Below are positions 1 to 12,005 of a stretch of 64,000 nt of DNA, piece after piece (position 1 is the first letter of the stretch; each line of letters begins with the position of its first letter). A program made the position numbers and the translations under genes. This DNA is from Chlamydoabsidia padenii. Its lineage: Eukaryota; Mucoromycota; Mucoromycetes; Mucorales; Cunninghamellaceae. Where the stretch lies: the NCBI GenBank assembly GCA_025330725.1, contig JAIWND010000025.1:62001-126000 (forward strand), read 5' to 3'. Below the pieces are notes generated by a model, which saw only the letters and a list, made by a program, of their open reading frames with translations, was not told the origin of the DNA and did not search any database.

Positions 1-752
1 GAACCAATACATGGGGACAAAGGTCATAAAACTATTATATACTATTTGATTCCAAAAGAAGAAGAGTATTAGTTTTATCATCATCGTCATAATAAAGAAA
101 GGACTTGCCAAAAGAGCCACCGAGACCAAGTACAAATCCTTGTGTTAATGCCAAATGCCACACTTGAGTAGCAAAACTTGCAGCCACTAGACCCGCCACC
201 ATGATCAAAGATCCCGCATACATCATTGTCTTCAGACTGAATCTACCACCTAAAACACCTACCAGGGCGCCCTAATAATTTAAAAGAAAAAAAAAATAAT
301 CAACTGAAGAAGAGGACAGGTGAAGGAACATACCCCAATGTAAGCCAAAGCAGTAGTCAAGGTTCCAACCATTGCCAGTTCAGTAATAGTTGCATTCTTG
401 AATTCAGGTAATTGTTGGTAATGCTACCACAAAAGAAAAGAGGTTTACTACCTTGTCATGATTCCAAAAAAGAGGACTATACCTTTTGCATGACCGAATA
501 AGAAAAGGGAATTCCCCATACCACCCCTTCAATACAAAACCCAGAGAGCAATACCAAGTAGGCATTCAAACCACCGTCCACACGAGGTAGACTAAACTCT
601 TGCAGGCCTTGATTGTCGTTGGTGGTGGTATCATTATCGCTCGTGTCCAATTCGCTGGTGGCTATAATGGTGTCCGAGGTCCATTGAGGTCGAATCGAGG
701 GTCGTCGTGGTTTCAAATAGCCAAGTGCAATATCTTCTTCTGTTGTATTCAT
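1..752 (-). CDS. MFS transporter, monocarboxylate-type (truncated by window start)
   Basis: Membrane permease of the major facilitator superfamily, probably monocarboxylate-porter-like. The window holds the first about 188 residues. Exons on the minus strand are 752-483, 423-334, 271-109 and 41-1 (continuing outside). An acidic, Thr/Ser-rich cytosolic tail of about 60 residues precedes the first membrane span (starting GGLNAYLVLLSGF). The next exons give two more hydrophobic spans and a conserved GLGGSF segment. Intron 3 needs a GC donor (GCAAGT at 108-103): reading on reaches DDDDK and a stop, whereas splicing to 41 gives a sensible VYNSFMTFVP continuation. A TTCAAACCCCGC element lies 75 bases upstream of the start. 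Substrate is unknown. The family call is fairly safe, the subfamily less so. Confidence 0.75.
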
Positions 753-1036
753 TTTATGAAAAGAAAAAAGAAGAGGAAGAAGTGTTCCGTCTTTTTATGG
801 AAAACACCTTTTCCCCTGGGAAATAGTTCAAACCCCGCATCTCGAATAAAGGTCGTGCATCGTCCGAATCAACGGATCAGAAACCTAATCTTTTTTTTTT
901 TTTTTTTTTGATAATGGTGGGAGAGTAGGGTGGGAATAAAAAAAAACCCCAGAGTCCTTAAATGTTTTTAAATTGGGAGAAGGTATCATTCAAGCCAGCA
1001 TAAAGAAAAAAAGGACATGTTCAATATAAAAACAGT

Positions 1037-4000
1037 TTATTGATGGTAAAATATTTTGTAAAGGGTATCTAATGCTAATTTTTGTATTTGAGGAATGCCA
1101 ATGACTTGGCCAGAATAATCGTATCTATTGGGGGGAAAAAAAAGTAGTCAGTGGATGGAAAGTCTGGTTTAATCATGGATCTATTACCTGATCAACAATG
1201 CATCAGCCAAACGAATAAACACCAAAGATTGTTCATTTCCATTTACGGAAGATTCCACCGTCTTCAGCTTGTGATCGCTTTGTGGCCACCTGGTTTGCCA
1301 TTGTTGGATAATGATTGATGGTAATCCAATGTGTTCGTATGCATGTCGAGGAAATATCTGGTATGAAAGAAACAGGTTAGTTCATGTTGTCTTTTTCATC
1401 TTTTTACTTACACTTAGTACCAATATAGGAAGTAAAAGTGTATAAAGATTGATATCTTCTTTACGCACCAAGCCTTGGCCAATCATATCAAAGAACCTAT
1501 AAAAAAATACAAAGTAATTACTATATGTGAATACTGGTCGAGATCCATCCCCCCCCTAGGTGTCAATCGCTTACCTTTTTTGGTTTTCCATTATTTCGGT
1601 ACACTTTTTGATGATGGCCAAAACAAGTGATTTATGTTGGATGATAGAGAATGCGAGCATTTGCCAAACTCGAATAAAGATTGATTCATTTGGAGCGTTG
1701 TAATACTTGTCGATCAAAAGAGGAATGATTCTTTCCATGATTGTCGGGTTCACCTTTGTACTCCATAATTGGATCGGCCATAGTAATTCTGTTTCAGTCT
1801 TTTCCAAATCTATTAAAGTACTTTTTAGGATCCAGCACGTTTTATTCCTTCCCCTCCCCTATTTTTTTTTTTTTACCTTCAAGGTCCAAGCAAGATCCCG
1901 ATTCATCTTCGTTATCAAACATGTGGAATACATCACCAGGCATCGCAGATTTTGAGAAGGTCATTGATTTGAATTTCGTACGATATCGTCTAGTACGCAA
2001 AAGATCCCTACAGTAATAAAATGGTAAAGAAGATGAATACTGATTTCCCCCCTCCCCTTCTTTTGCTTACCTAATTAGATCAATATATACCAACAGACTA
2101 TCACCACACCAAGAATCCTCCATTAATGTCTTGGCAATCAAACCTTTAGTAACATGATTTGATCTTTCGTTATCCGCCATAGCCAACATTTTCATCAAAC
2201 AAAGGAGTAAAGCCGGTTTTCCTAAATTAAAAAAAAAAAAAAAAAGTGAGCATGGTAATTCAACCCCCGATTCATGCATTCCTTACGTATGAGAGGTAAA
2301 CAGCGTAATAACAATTCACAGCTTTTGTTGCTGGTTGTGACACGCGCCAACAATTCTTGAACGAGAGTTTCGCTGTTAGTATACAAAATAAAACAAATAG
2401 CAAGTTAGTCACAATGATATACAAATCAATGAGGTAGGAGGGGGGGGGAAACTTGCCAAATGGATGAATGTGAGAGTGAAGAAGTTGAGGTGATCTTGTC
2501 CAACACCTTGTCGAGAATACCACAACACAACACCGGACAATGATCATCTTCCAATCCCTTGTTATTAGTATCCGGTTGTATTTTTGATACTAGCATAGGA
2601 ATAGTAGTGTCAGGTTGAGATAAAAAGCAATCGGCAATGTTTGTCAAATAGTTCATGTCACCACCCCATGCATATGACTCCAGAATGGTTTTAAAAACAG
2701 GTAGGGGGACATCATAAGGAATACACAAGTAAGGAGAGATGCCCAAGATGGTCGGAATCATGATACGGTTGAGATCAGTCCAAGGTGATGACATCGGGTA
2801 GCATTTAACCTATGGGCAAATAAAAAAAGGAGAAAGTTACACCTTCGTATGAGTTCATTAGTTTTTTTTTTTTTCTTTTTACCATAGTTTGACAGTATAA
2901 CCTTGTTTGATGTTCATAATCCCGTTCATCTGCTGTGCGTGACGGAGCGGTTTGTTGTTCGATCCAATATCCATTTTGTCGTAAAGCCAACATGAGGATT
3001 TTCAGATAGCTTGATAGGTGCGGGTCGAGGTGATCGTCCTACAGTATATCAAGAGTGGTGAGGTTAAAGAGAGAAGGGATCAAGTGACCTGTGTTACATT
3101 ACCTTGAGTTTCCAAACAAATTTCAGTTTCTTTGTAGGATTCTTTGATAAGATTTGAGATGACACCAACACTTTACAGAGCCAACTCCATCCTTTTCGTA
3201 CTTGGTGATAGCCATCTAAAAAGAAGAGACATGAGTCTTTTTTTTTTTTTTTGTCCATTACCATTTTTTTCCAAATAATATACATCCTTACCTAAACTGA
3301 TTCCCATTAAGACTGTATGTGCTTGAGTCATATATACTTGCAGTTCCATCCATGCACCTTTAGTTATTAAATCAGAAGATTGTTGCCACTACATACACAT
3401 ACAAAAGATAGAGTATGTAAATGGGTCTTTCTTTTTCCTCTCCTTCCAACATGATTTCCCTTCTTACCTTTTCCGCTATTAATAAGACCGAGGTCAGTTT
3501 AGGCCATAACGTCTGGACAAACTTTAAGCAATCGCCATCCACTTGTTCTTCCTCAAGGATCGAGATCTTGGATTGTGCCTCCGTGGATTGTCGAGGGATC
3601 AAGTAGCTGTCCAAGGTATAAACAGAAATGGCCAATACAATATCGTACACCGTGCAGGCCAGTAAAGTCGGTAATTCCCTGTAAGTATAAAGTGTCAAAA
3701 CCCCCCATTCATCAATCCCATTCCTATTACTTTACCCAAACTGTTCCAAGACAAGGATCAAGGAAGGTAAGAACCGTGACATGGTTGCTACTCGAGTATT
3801 ATCGTATTCAGGCCATTGTTTGGTGATAAAAGAGAGGATCAAAGCAGCAGAGAGAGCACCACGTTTATCAGTGTGGACTAGTTCTTGTTCAATACAAGTT
3901 TGAAAACGGTCTTGATGCTGAGACCACAAGGTCAATCCGGCTAGTAATTGAAGACTGTTGGTGATGGATGATTCTTTACTGCTTTTCGGCTTCAAAACCT

Positions 4001-4511
4001 ATTTTCACCCACACCAACCATACACATACATAATCAAAAAGACAAGTATATCAAGATGAGTATAAACCATTAAACATATATATATATATATATATATATT
4101 GGCTTGCCTTGTTCTTTAGAGGATCGTAGATATGATGAAGGAATGAGTCGGAATCATGTTGTGTGAGGTATCGATCAAGAGACAGCAGTGCATTGGCCAC
4201 AGGTGAAGAAGCTAACGAAATAGAAGAGGTTGGCAATTAAATGTGTGTTTCTTGTTTACAAACCAATTACCTGTTTGTGTTGTGGGTGCGTTTTCTGGTG
4301 TCCTCCAAACTTGATCGATAGCAGTGTTTAGGACAGTAGGCTTAACGTGTAGAAGAAGATGCAGAGCTTTTCCTAAAGGCAAGTCAGAGCGTTGTTTACC
4401 AAATAATTCTTGTTGTATTTCGATTGAAGAAGGCGACTGTTTTGTTGTATCCAATACAAGGAGATCATTAGTATACTGATCACTGTTGTCCAGTAATAAA
4501 GAATCAGGCAT
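1037..4511 (-). CDS. Large helical-repeat-like protein, 15 exons, function unknown
   Basis: Predicted 827-residue protein. Exons on the minus strand are 4511-4271, 4211-4108, 3998-3736, 3678-3468, 3388-3292, 3215-3103, 3038-2883, 2809-2457, 2372-2287, 2221-2071, 2007-1877, 1809-1575, 1496-1412, 1357-1188 and 1124-1037; the summed length keeps frame. The sequence is Leu-rich and helical throughout, with no membrane span, catalytic motif or Cys cluster, and looks like a HEAT/ARM-type alpha-solenoid. A focadhesin-like (DUF3730) relationship crossed my mind, but I cannot support it. Two introns need GC donors (after 4108, GCAAGC; after 2457, GCAAGT): GT alternatives are absent or hit stops. The start is the first Met after the poly-T tract shared with the divergent I78 gene. 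Gene existence is secure; identity is not. Confidence 0.7.
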
Positions 4512-4566
4512 GATCAAGTGGAAAGAGAAGCGGCGGCGGAAGAAGAGAAAATTGGGGAGTGGTCCT

Positions 4567-4592
4567 TTTTTTTTTTTTTTTTTTTTTTTTTT
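4567..4592 (+). repeat. Long poly-T tract in a divergent promoter
   Basis: An almost pure run of about 26 T lies between the start codons of the minus-strand solenoid gene (4511) and the I78 gene (4667). Poly(dA:dT) tracts are known nucleosome-excluding promoter elements in fungi; that role here is inference. Confidence 0.6.
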
Positions 4593-4666
4593 CTTCGGAT
4601 TTTTAAATCTCGACTTAGACCGTCTTTCTGTAAACCCTTCCTCTTTTTCTCTTTCTGCCTTGCAAC

Positions 4667-4987
4667 ATGATGAACGGAATGACAAGACCTAGTGATGAAG
4701 AAATTAAGCGTTGGCAAATTCGTTTGGTAGGGAAATATGTCCTTGATCCTCAAGACTCTCGTAAAGGCCTCTCTGAAAATCAGGTAACCCCTCCCCCTCT
4801 TTTTTTGTTACTCTACAGGATATTAACTATTTGATTTCTGCTTTGACAGATTATTAGATCCAGCATACTACCTTCACCAAACCAAATCTTACCGCCTGGT
4901 GCTCCTCAGCTTCGAAACTATATCCCTGGTAGAATGAATGTGTTCCTGGATGATACTAAAAAAGTCACCCAAGTTTACTTTGGTTAG
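4667..4987 (+). CDS. Peptidase inhibitor I78 family protein
   Basis: Small protein of 84 residues from two exons (4667-4783, 4850-4987). The C-terminal half carries the I78 pattern: a loop region, then RNYIPGRMNVFLDD and a final TQVYFG, matching the family form 'DYRPDRLNVxLDxxGxVxxVxCG'. I78 proteins resemble potato inhibitor I and inhibit serine proteases through an exposed loop. No signal peptide is visible, so the product is probably intracellular, perhaps acting on endogenous proteases, as proposed for related yeast inhibitors. Exon 1 could start at either of two adjacent Met codons (4667 or 4670). The gene is divergent from the large minus-strand gene, with about 155 bases and a long T-run between the two starts. 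Confidence 0.75.
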
Positions 4988-5419
4988 TTTCTATGTATGT
5001 ATATCCTATTTTATCAAATAAAACTTTTTTTTATATATATATATATATTTATTTTATATATACTGTTTTTAAAAGTATGGCAGACTTGGTGCCAAGAAAA
5101 AAGGAAGTGTGGCACGTGTCTCTGTGATTTAACATTAGATCGGCGTTTGACCATCTGGGGCATGAAAGTCGATATTTTCACATCCCGCTTGACCTGGCCT
5201 TGTCAGATTTACAATGGCCACCCCATTTTCATTTTGCTAATCTATATTCTATCCTAATATACTGTTTATTAGACAACAAATATAGTGTATTATGCGTCTC
5301 GTAAAAGAAGCATCAAATTTTATTACATAAAACCATTACTATAAGTAAACTATACTAGGGAGTCCCTTAGTAGCGGGATCCGTTGATAGTGCAGTTGTTG
5401 CAAGGTTGCTCCGTTTCTT
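4988..5419. other. Intergenic, no gene seen
   Basis: This spacer lies between the convergent I78 and PB1-protein genes. It contains AT-rich runs and one TTCACATCCCGC copy of the recurring element at 5177-5188. No convincing exon is present. Confidence 0.5.
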
Positions 5420-6172
5420 TCATGATAAAAGATTACTTGGTCGTGTCAGGATAGCTGGTAATAGATCAGGAGGTTGTGGATAAAGTGATGGTATGGTGAG
5501 ATCCGCATTATCCAGAGAAGGTGATGGTGGGTGTAAAGAAGAGTAAGCTGGCCATTCACCCCATGTTGAGACAGGAATCGAAGACTGACCATAGTAAGTA
5601 TATCGTCGTTTCGGGACCCCTTTCGTCTTTTCTTTAGTGGACGAGGCAGGTATTTGTTGTTGAGAAGAGTTGAGATGGATGGTGATATCATCGGACAGAG
5701 GGTAAAGAGAAGGTCGATCGTTGAGAGTTTCCAATTGAGCTTGTATATGTGCCAAATCCACGGGTGACTCAAGGGTAATATCTGTCGCTGTTTTTTGCAT
5801 CATCTGTTTCACTTGGTCGTTTTGTTGGATCAGAGTATCGTATTTGTCCATGAGCATGCCAAATTGTTCAAACTGACATGCAAAGCTTGGTTTAGTCGGG
5901 TATTCGTCGTCAAACACCCAGCGCATCGTCCTTGTAGGTTTGATACTAATCCTAACAAACCCAGTATGGCATTGTTGCTTGATATATTTCCATTCATCGT
6001 CAGTAGAGAATACAATAATGTCGCCTTCATGATCTTGATAGTAGAGCTGACTGACAGAGTTATTGGAATGGGTAAAGATAGTCTCCCATAATTCAGACCA
6101 TGTTGTATGTTGTTTAATGGTCAAACAGTCAGTATGAGTACCGTAAGATAATACAAGTTGAATGTTATCCAT
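5420..6172 (-). CDS. PB1-domain protein
   Basis: Intronless gene for 250 residues. Residues about 1-85 read as a PB1 domain: a beta-rich start with LVLSYG, then an acidic OPCA-like stretch (YYQDHEGDIIVFSTDDEW) followed by a strand ending RISIKPTR. PB1 domains form acidic/basic heterodimers in signalling scaffolds, for example polarity and MAPK adaptors. The middle is helical and Gln-rich (about 90-150). The C-terminus is Pro/Ser/Tyr-rich and disordered, with a basic KEKTKGVPKRRYTYYG patch. No kinase, SH3 or zinc finger is attached, so it would act as an adaptor. The partner is unknown. Confidence 0.65.
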   Translation of the reverse strand: MDNIQLVLSYGTHTDCLTIKQHTTWSELWETIFTHSNNSVSQLYYQDHEGDIIVFSTDDEWKYIKQQCHTGFVRISIKPTRTMRWVFDDEYPTKPSFACQFEQFGMLMDKYDTLIQQNDQVKQMMQKTATDITLESPVDLAHIQAQLETLNDRPSLYPLSDDITIHLNSSQQQIPASSTKEKTKGVPKRRYTYYGQSSIPVSTWGEWPAYSSLHPPSPSLDNADLTIPSLYPQPPDLLPAILTRPSNLLS

Positions 6173-6650
6173 AGAAAGAGGAAGGAAAAAAGGGAAAAGA
6201 AAAAAAAAGAGAGAAGAGAAATAAAATACTTGGCAACTGCTTTTTATAGACCCTTTTCATACTCCGAAGCCCAGGATCGCAAAATCGAGGGTATGCCAAG
6301 TAAAAGAGATTCATTTAACTGTTCTGCATAAATATTGCTTAAGCTTGGTGGGGTGAATAAAGAAAGGCAAAAATAAACCGACGGGATATATATATGATTT
6401 ATCACCGTTAGACAAGTGTATACAAAACCAAGTGATATGTAAAGGTACACTTGATATGCTTTAGTATCAGCATTCACCAGATACTATGCACCTAGTCTGA
6501 TTTGGTTAATAGTGAACATGTTAAATCAGGTATGAAAAGAGGTTATGTAAAATGAATGGGTTCTCAAATAGGAAAGGCGGTCTTTGAATACTTTTTTTTT
6601 TTTTTTTTGACGTACTGTATGTAAAATTACCCCTCCCCCATTTTATTTTT
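6173..6650. other. Intergenic, no gene seen
   Basis: The spacer combines the PB1-gene promoter with the 3' end of the methyltransferase gene. It is AT-rich with a T-run near 6592-6608. I found no exon with coding character. Confidence 0.5.
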
Positions 6651-8029
6651 TTATTTTTTCTCCTTCTTCTTCAATGCATATATACGAGCACCACTTTGTA
6701 GCAATGGTGGAATATGTGAATGATGGGGAATGGACTGATTAGGTAAAACTAAAGACGTTGGATCGCTTGGCCTGGTGGCTGGTGCGACGGGCTCTAATGG
6801 GACGACATGAAAACGAGCACGACATTGTTGAAAGAAATCCACCAACTCTTCTTCTTTTAGACCACGGCTTTTATATCCAAAGTAAAGAACAGTCTTGTCG
6901 TAAGTACAAAGATGCAAGAAGGTCTGTATCAGATTACTCATATCTTTTATATTGAATAGGACATCGGATGCAATGACAATATCCAAAGGCTCACTCGTTC
7001 TTCTCATGGTTTTCCAACGACTGTTACTGCTGGTGATACGACGGGCGTCCTTCTTCTTGCCCCAGAGTAAAGGCATGATATCAACCTTGACATTATTGAT
7101 AGCTTGATTCTCATATAACAAAGGTAAGGCCTCTTTGATGTCTGTTAGAATAATCTTGGGTGGTTGTGGATGGTGTTGGTAAAGTTTGGCAATATAGAGA
7201 CCAATATATCCTGTACTAAAATATATGTTTTAGTTTAATCTCTATTAATATCAACACCTTTTTACCCAGCACTCAAGTCCAAAATGCGGTGGTTGGCGAA
7301 ACGATCAGGGTCACAATAGACAGCATGGGCAAATAATGCGGTGAGGAGCAAAGCGGAATCCCACACCTTACCTGGTGTACCACAGCTCCAATGCTCTTTG
7401 ATTAACAACTGAGACTTGTCATTGACTGAACACTTGTGATGGATCTGATTCTGGAATGGGTCCTTGTTGATGGTGGCAACTACTGACTCCCATCCTCGGA
7501 TCGATGGTTGCGATGACAACATGGATGACTCTTCGTGCTGGAAATGAACAGGACCAACGACCAACGGCATGATACAATCGGTATGGTTAGTGGATTGAAT
7601 CACAAAGTAGCATGACTCTGACCACAAGGCGGATGGCGGCAAACGGTACTTTAACCCTCCATGACAACTTTTAGGTGCAAACCCCGGCCAAGGTGCAATG
7701 GCAACGGTATCTGAATCCCATATATCCTTCATCAATGGCTCAATCTCCAACATGGTGGTGCCGGTGGCATCATCGACCTGATGGTGATAAATCGAACAAG
7801 TCAATCGGATCCCATAAGCAAACGTCTCGTCCAATTTCCGACGGGTCAACAAGAGTCCCATCTCAGTGACGATATTGATATTGATGCGGTACCACTGATT
7901 TGATCGGATATGCGTTTGGATCGGTTGCTGTAATGCAAGACGATACAAGGCGGTGTTTTTCGCCAAGGTGTTGGTCAAGGAATCCTCTGGACTTGTAGGT
8001 ACCACTCTTGATGATTTGAACGTGGGCAT
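6651..8029 (-). CDS. Putative protein-lysine methyltransferase (METTL21/Methyltransf_16-like)
   Basis: Predicted 442 residues from two exons (8029-7266, 7215-6651). The C-terminal half is a seven-beta-strand SAM methyltransferase: W-D-S-A-L-L at the helix before motif I, motif I read across the splice as ILDLSAGTGYIGLYIAK, then ILTDIKEALP, and motif II IVIASDVLFN. The W-D/S-A entry and the DVL-type post-II motif are typical of the METTL21/EFM/Rkm5 group, which methylates lysines in translation factors, chaperones or ribosomal proteins. The first about 220 residues are less conserved, with some beta-rich sequence. The C-terminal tail is short and lysine-rich. The substrate cannot be predicted. 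The gene is divergent from the RRM gene, with about 200 bases between starts. Confidence 0.75.
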
Positions 8030-8226
8030 ATTGACGAAAAGGTAAAAGTAGGAAATAATAAAAAAGGTAGCAAGTAGTATTAACCAAAATTACCCGATCT
8101 CTTTGAGAAAGGCACCAAATCTTAAAAATGTCCAAATTGACATCCCGCTTATTCGACTCCAGCTGGGACAAAAAGCCACAAGATCTTTTTTCTCCTCCTC
8201 TTCTCTTCTTTAACTTTTTAATCATC

Positions 8227-9502
8227 ATGGCCACAGCATCTGATTCTTCTATCTTGGGCGAAAGTCTTAAAGTGGTAGAAAACTTGAACAGTCTCTTTCA
8301 AAACAGTGCAAGTGCTAAATGATCCCACTCCCTTTTGAAACAAATCTGACCAATTGTTCTTTTTTAATTTATTTTAACAGGCTGGTCCAAGTGATACCCT
8401 CACCAAAGCTACTCCCATTGTTCCTTATGAAACGTCTACTGAACCAACCAAGGATCAAGATGCTAAAAAGGTAAATTATATTTTGTAAAAAGAAGACAGC
8501 TCCTTACACTTATCCATTATTAGCGAAAAAGAATAGATGCGACGATTGTTGATGAGGCAGATCTGGTAGCCATGGAAAGCTTACGAAAGAAGAATCGACC
8601 AGCAGTATTGACAGGCGACAAGGAAACACAACAAAAAGAAAAGAATGAACGCACAGTGTTTGTCGGCAACCTCCCCATCTCCAGTATGACCAAACAAGGC
8701 ACCAAAGAACTCGGCAAACTCTTTGGAACACATGGCAAGATTGATTCGATTCGTTTCCGCTCGTTTGCAATGGCCAATCACATGGATCGTAAAGGCGCTT
8801 ATATCACCAAAAAGTTCCACAACAACCGGGATGAAGTCAATGGGTATGTGGTCTTCAAAAACAAGGAACAGGCTCAAGCTGCAGCGGCTGCTTTGGACGG
8901 TACAGTGTATTCAGACAAACATTTACGGGTAGATCTTGCGGATGCGTCACCGGTAAGTTTAAATAGAATCATCATCAACACAAACTCATGTTCTCCTTCT
9001 CTAGGCTGGTGATCATAAACGATCGGTCTTTTTGGGCCAACTTCCATTTGATGTCAAGGACGAAGAACTCTGGTCATTTTTTAACACAACAGGATGCCAA
9101 GTACAACGTGTGCGTGCGGTGCGTGATGCTCAAACCAACATGGGTAAAGGATTTGGCTTTGTACAATTCACTGACCGTGAATCGGTCACGGTGGCTCTGG
9201 CTATGGAAGACAAGGTATTCCGTGAACCCAGCCATAAGATCAGAATCCAACGGTGCGACAAGAATGAAGGTGGTGGTGCACGCTCCTCGGCCAAGAAGTT
9301 CAGTAAACACAGCCTCAAGAAATCACCTGCGGCAAAGAAGAAGGCGGAAACGAACAAGCATGGTAAGGAAAAGGGCTCCAAAAAGCGATCTCTCCCTACT
9401 CCGAAATTGATGGAAGGAACTCGGTCAAACAAGGAACAAGGTAATCCTCTCAAGATTGCCAAGATTGTTAAAAAGGCAAGCAAGAAGCAATCTGTCAAAT
9501 AG
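8227..9502 (+). CDS. NOP12: Nop12/RBM34-like two-RRM nucleolar RNA-binding protein
   Basis: Predicted 365 residues from exons 8227-8307, 8381-8470, 8524-8952 and 9005-9502. RRM1 starts at RTVFVGNLPI (RNP2) and has an insert, as in Nop12/RBM34, before NGYVVFKN (RNP1). RRM2 starts at RSVFLGQLPF and has RNP1 GKGFGFVQFT. The C-terminal about 80 residues are Lys/Arg-rich, typical of nucleolar proteins. Family members act in pre-60S assembly and 5.8S rRNA folding. Intron 1 is only in frame with a GC donor (AGT|GCAAGT at 8308); the nearby GT choices give a stop within a few codons of the acceptor. The promoter carries TTGACATCCCGC at 8137-8148. Confidence 0.85.
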
Positions 9503-9739
9503 TAATAGAATAGCGTAGATCATTCCCCCTTCCCTTCATACACATTAACATTCTATTATCATCATGTTTGCATCAATATATATAAATAAAATATAAAAAA
9601 AAAGACGACCATTATTACTATGTTTATTTTGTGAAAAAAAAGGGGGGTTTAATTTATTGTCTAATATAAAAATGGATTGTAAAAAGGAATGGAAGTGGGA
9701 ATAAAGAGGTGATGGGGGGGGTTATTCTACTACTATATA

Positions 9740-11103
9740 TTATTGTTGTTGTTGTTGACTGATCACAGCTCTATAATTGTCGCTGTTTCTTGTCAAAATG
9801 GTATGGACGGGACCCAGAAGACGAGTGAATGCCTTTTTACCCAAAGTAGCGCACTTTAATCTTCCACCTGAAGCAACCACAGTAGCTGCACGAGGACTAT
9901 CATTTAACAAGGCCAATTCTATCCAAACCATAAAGATATCATCATTAGTATCTAAAACACCTATATACTCCGATTCCCTTACCTCCAAAATAGGCACCAC
10001 GACCAGCTTGGTTGACTTCTTGTTGCACACCGTCTTGATCCAATTTATAAAACACGGCATTACCAGATTCAATAATATAAAACTGATCACCGACATCGCC
10101 TTGTTTGATCACCAAGTCGCCATCATCAAAGTACACTGATTCCAGCGCATCGGCAATCTTGTGCCGTTCATAAGATTTGAGAGACTTGAGCAAAGGGACT
10201 TCTTCAAGGAAGGATTCATACAGACGACGTTTACGATTAGTGTGTTCCATGAGGATGGTGCGAAAAGTGACCCGATCGAGCGCCCACACGACACTCGAAG
10301 AAGTGGCTACGATGGTTGCCGCCCTTGGCGCATTGTACATTAGTGCCAATTCACCAAAACTGCCGCCAGCTTCGTAACTGACCACCCGCTGATTGTTGAT
10401 CAGACAGTCAAAGGTGCCAGATTCCACAATGTAAAAGTAATCACCCACCCCGCCTTGTTCAATGATCACGTCGCCCTCCTGGACCTGCTTCTCCGCCATG
10501 GCATCCACCACCGCCTGCGCCTGCTCTTCGTCGAGATGCTTGAATAAAAAGTTGTTGCCCACACTGCTTCGGATTCGGTCACATTGGTCGCTGGTTTTGG
10601 GAATAATCGTCGTTTTCACAAAGTCTTGAGAGGGAGCGATCGATTCGGCACTGACAGAGGTACGTCGATCCCGGTGGTAATGGTTGGTCGTGGGTAGATT
10701 CAGAGGTGCAGTTGAGAAATTGTCCAATTCTTCTTCATCAAAATCGTCATCTTCATCTTCGTCTTCTTGCCGGTCATCGCTATCCATCCATGGGTTATAG
10801 TCTGTATCGCCATTAGTGTCATGTCCATTGGTCGTAGCTAAAGGATGATGCTCGTTCCCATCGCCTATTACAGGTTAAAAGGTAATTAGTATGTAACAAT
10901 GTACTTGGCTTCTTACCATTAAAGATGGATTGGCGCTGCTCCCGGAATTGATATCGTTGTTCGGCCAACTTTTTGTTAAAAAAGTCAGCACAGTATTGCA
11001 CAACATCCACAGGTTCATCACGGCAATAGTCATTATGAAGATCAGTCAGCAATTGGGTATATTCATCAACGTAACCAAAAGTAAAGTTACTATCAACGGT
11101 CAT
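9740..11103 (-). CDS. pkaR: cAMP-dependent protein kinase regulatory subunit
   Basis: Predicted 415 residues from exons 11103-10917, 10864-9983 and 9918-9740. The N-terminal about 55 residues match an RII-type dimerisation/docking helix pair. An acidic Asp/Glu stretch follows (about 92-112). The inhibitor site RRTSV is at 129-133; its Ser makes it a substrate-type (RII-like) inhibitor. Two cyclic-nucleotide-binding domains follow, each with an intact phosphate-binding cassette: [15 protein letters not shown] and [15 protein letters not shown], the second rebuilt across intron 2. The protein holds the PKA catalytic subunit inactive until cAMP binds. It ends in a short poly-Gln tail. Mucoralean fungi are known to keep several pkaR paralogues, so which one this is remains open. 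Confidence 0.93.
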
Positions 11104-12005
11104 TGGGGTGGTCAAGTTAAAAAAAGAAGAAGGATGTTTTTTTTTTTTATTATTATTATTTTTATAAAAAAAAAAAGAAGTCGGGTGGAGAAGAGAGAAA
11201 AAGAAAAGTTACTGCCTAATAAATTTTAATTTTACAACGTCAGCTCCCACGTTTTTCTGTACCACCATATCCAAAAAGCCTGGATATCACAAGACAAACA
11301 ACCATTATTACTTCAAACAATATCTTTATTATTATAAATGTATACAAACTATACTAAACTGTTGATCCATACTATAAACAAAAATAAATAAAAAAAGAAA
11401 TGATCAATAACATGTTTTTACTACTTGATAAACATCATCTCTTTCTTTTTTTTTCTTATTTCTCGCTTATTCAGAGTGAGAGGAAACATTCGTTCTTTCA
11501 TATACTTGCGTATAATCAAAATGAGCTGGGTTTAATAGCAATAAAATCCAATCATCATAAAACGAGAAATAATAAAAGACAAGAAAAGAGTTTCATCATG
11601 TTTGTTATGCTTACCACTGTGATCAATCTTTGGAAATGAGGTTTAAAGTGAAAGAGGAAGGATAGTTGAACTCGTTTCCCTTTATAGTCTTTTCCATAAA
11701 TTTTTTATGAGACAGTCATACAGCGGTTGGGCCAATGAGTTGTCTTCGGAGGGACGAGGGGTTCATCAATTTGAAACCTCGATTTTTTTTTTTCACGTGG
11801 CCTGGGCTCTGCTATCTCCATTGTAAATGTTCATTTCCCGCAATCATGCAAACACGATTCAAATCACGCTTTGGCCAAAGACACTATACTTTTTTATTAT
11901 TATTATAAGATAAGGTAAATAAATATGAAAATTAAACAGATTCTAAAAATTAAATGCAACTAACTATGGGAAGGTAATATAAAAAAGGTAGGTAATATAA
12001 TCGAT
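11104..12005. other. Long promoter/3' spacer, no gene seen
   Basis: This stretch covers the pkaR upstream region and the 3' flank of the ABC transporter. It contains a T/A-rich block at 11139-11180, a degenerate TTTGAAACCTCG element near 11770 and a CACGTG E-box near 11796. Open frames here lack coding features. Confidence 0.5.

Noticed and set aside
8308..8380. Intron 1 of the RRM gene using a GT donor at 8312
   Set aside because: It puts exon 2 out of frame with an immediate TGA; the GC donor at 8308 keeps the frame through both RRMs.
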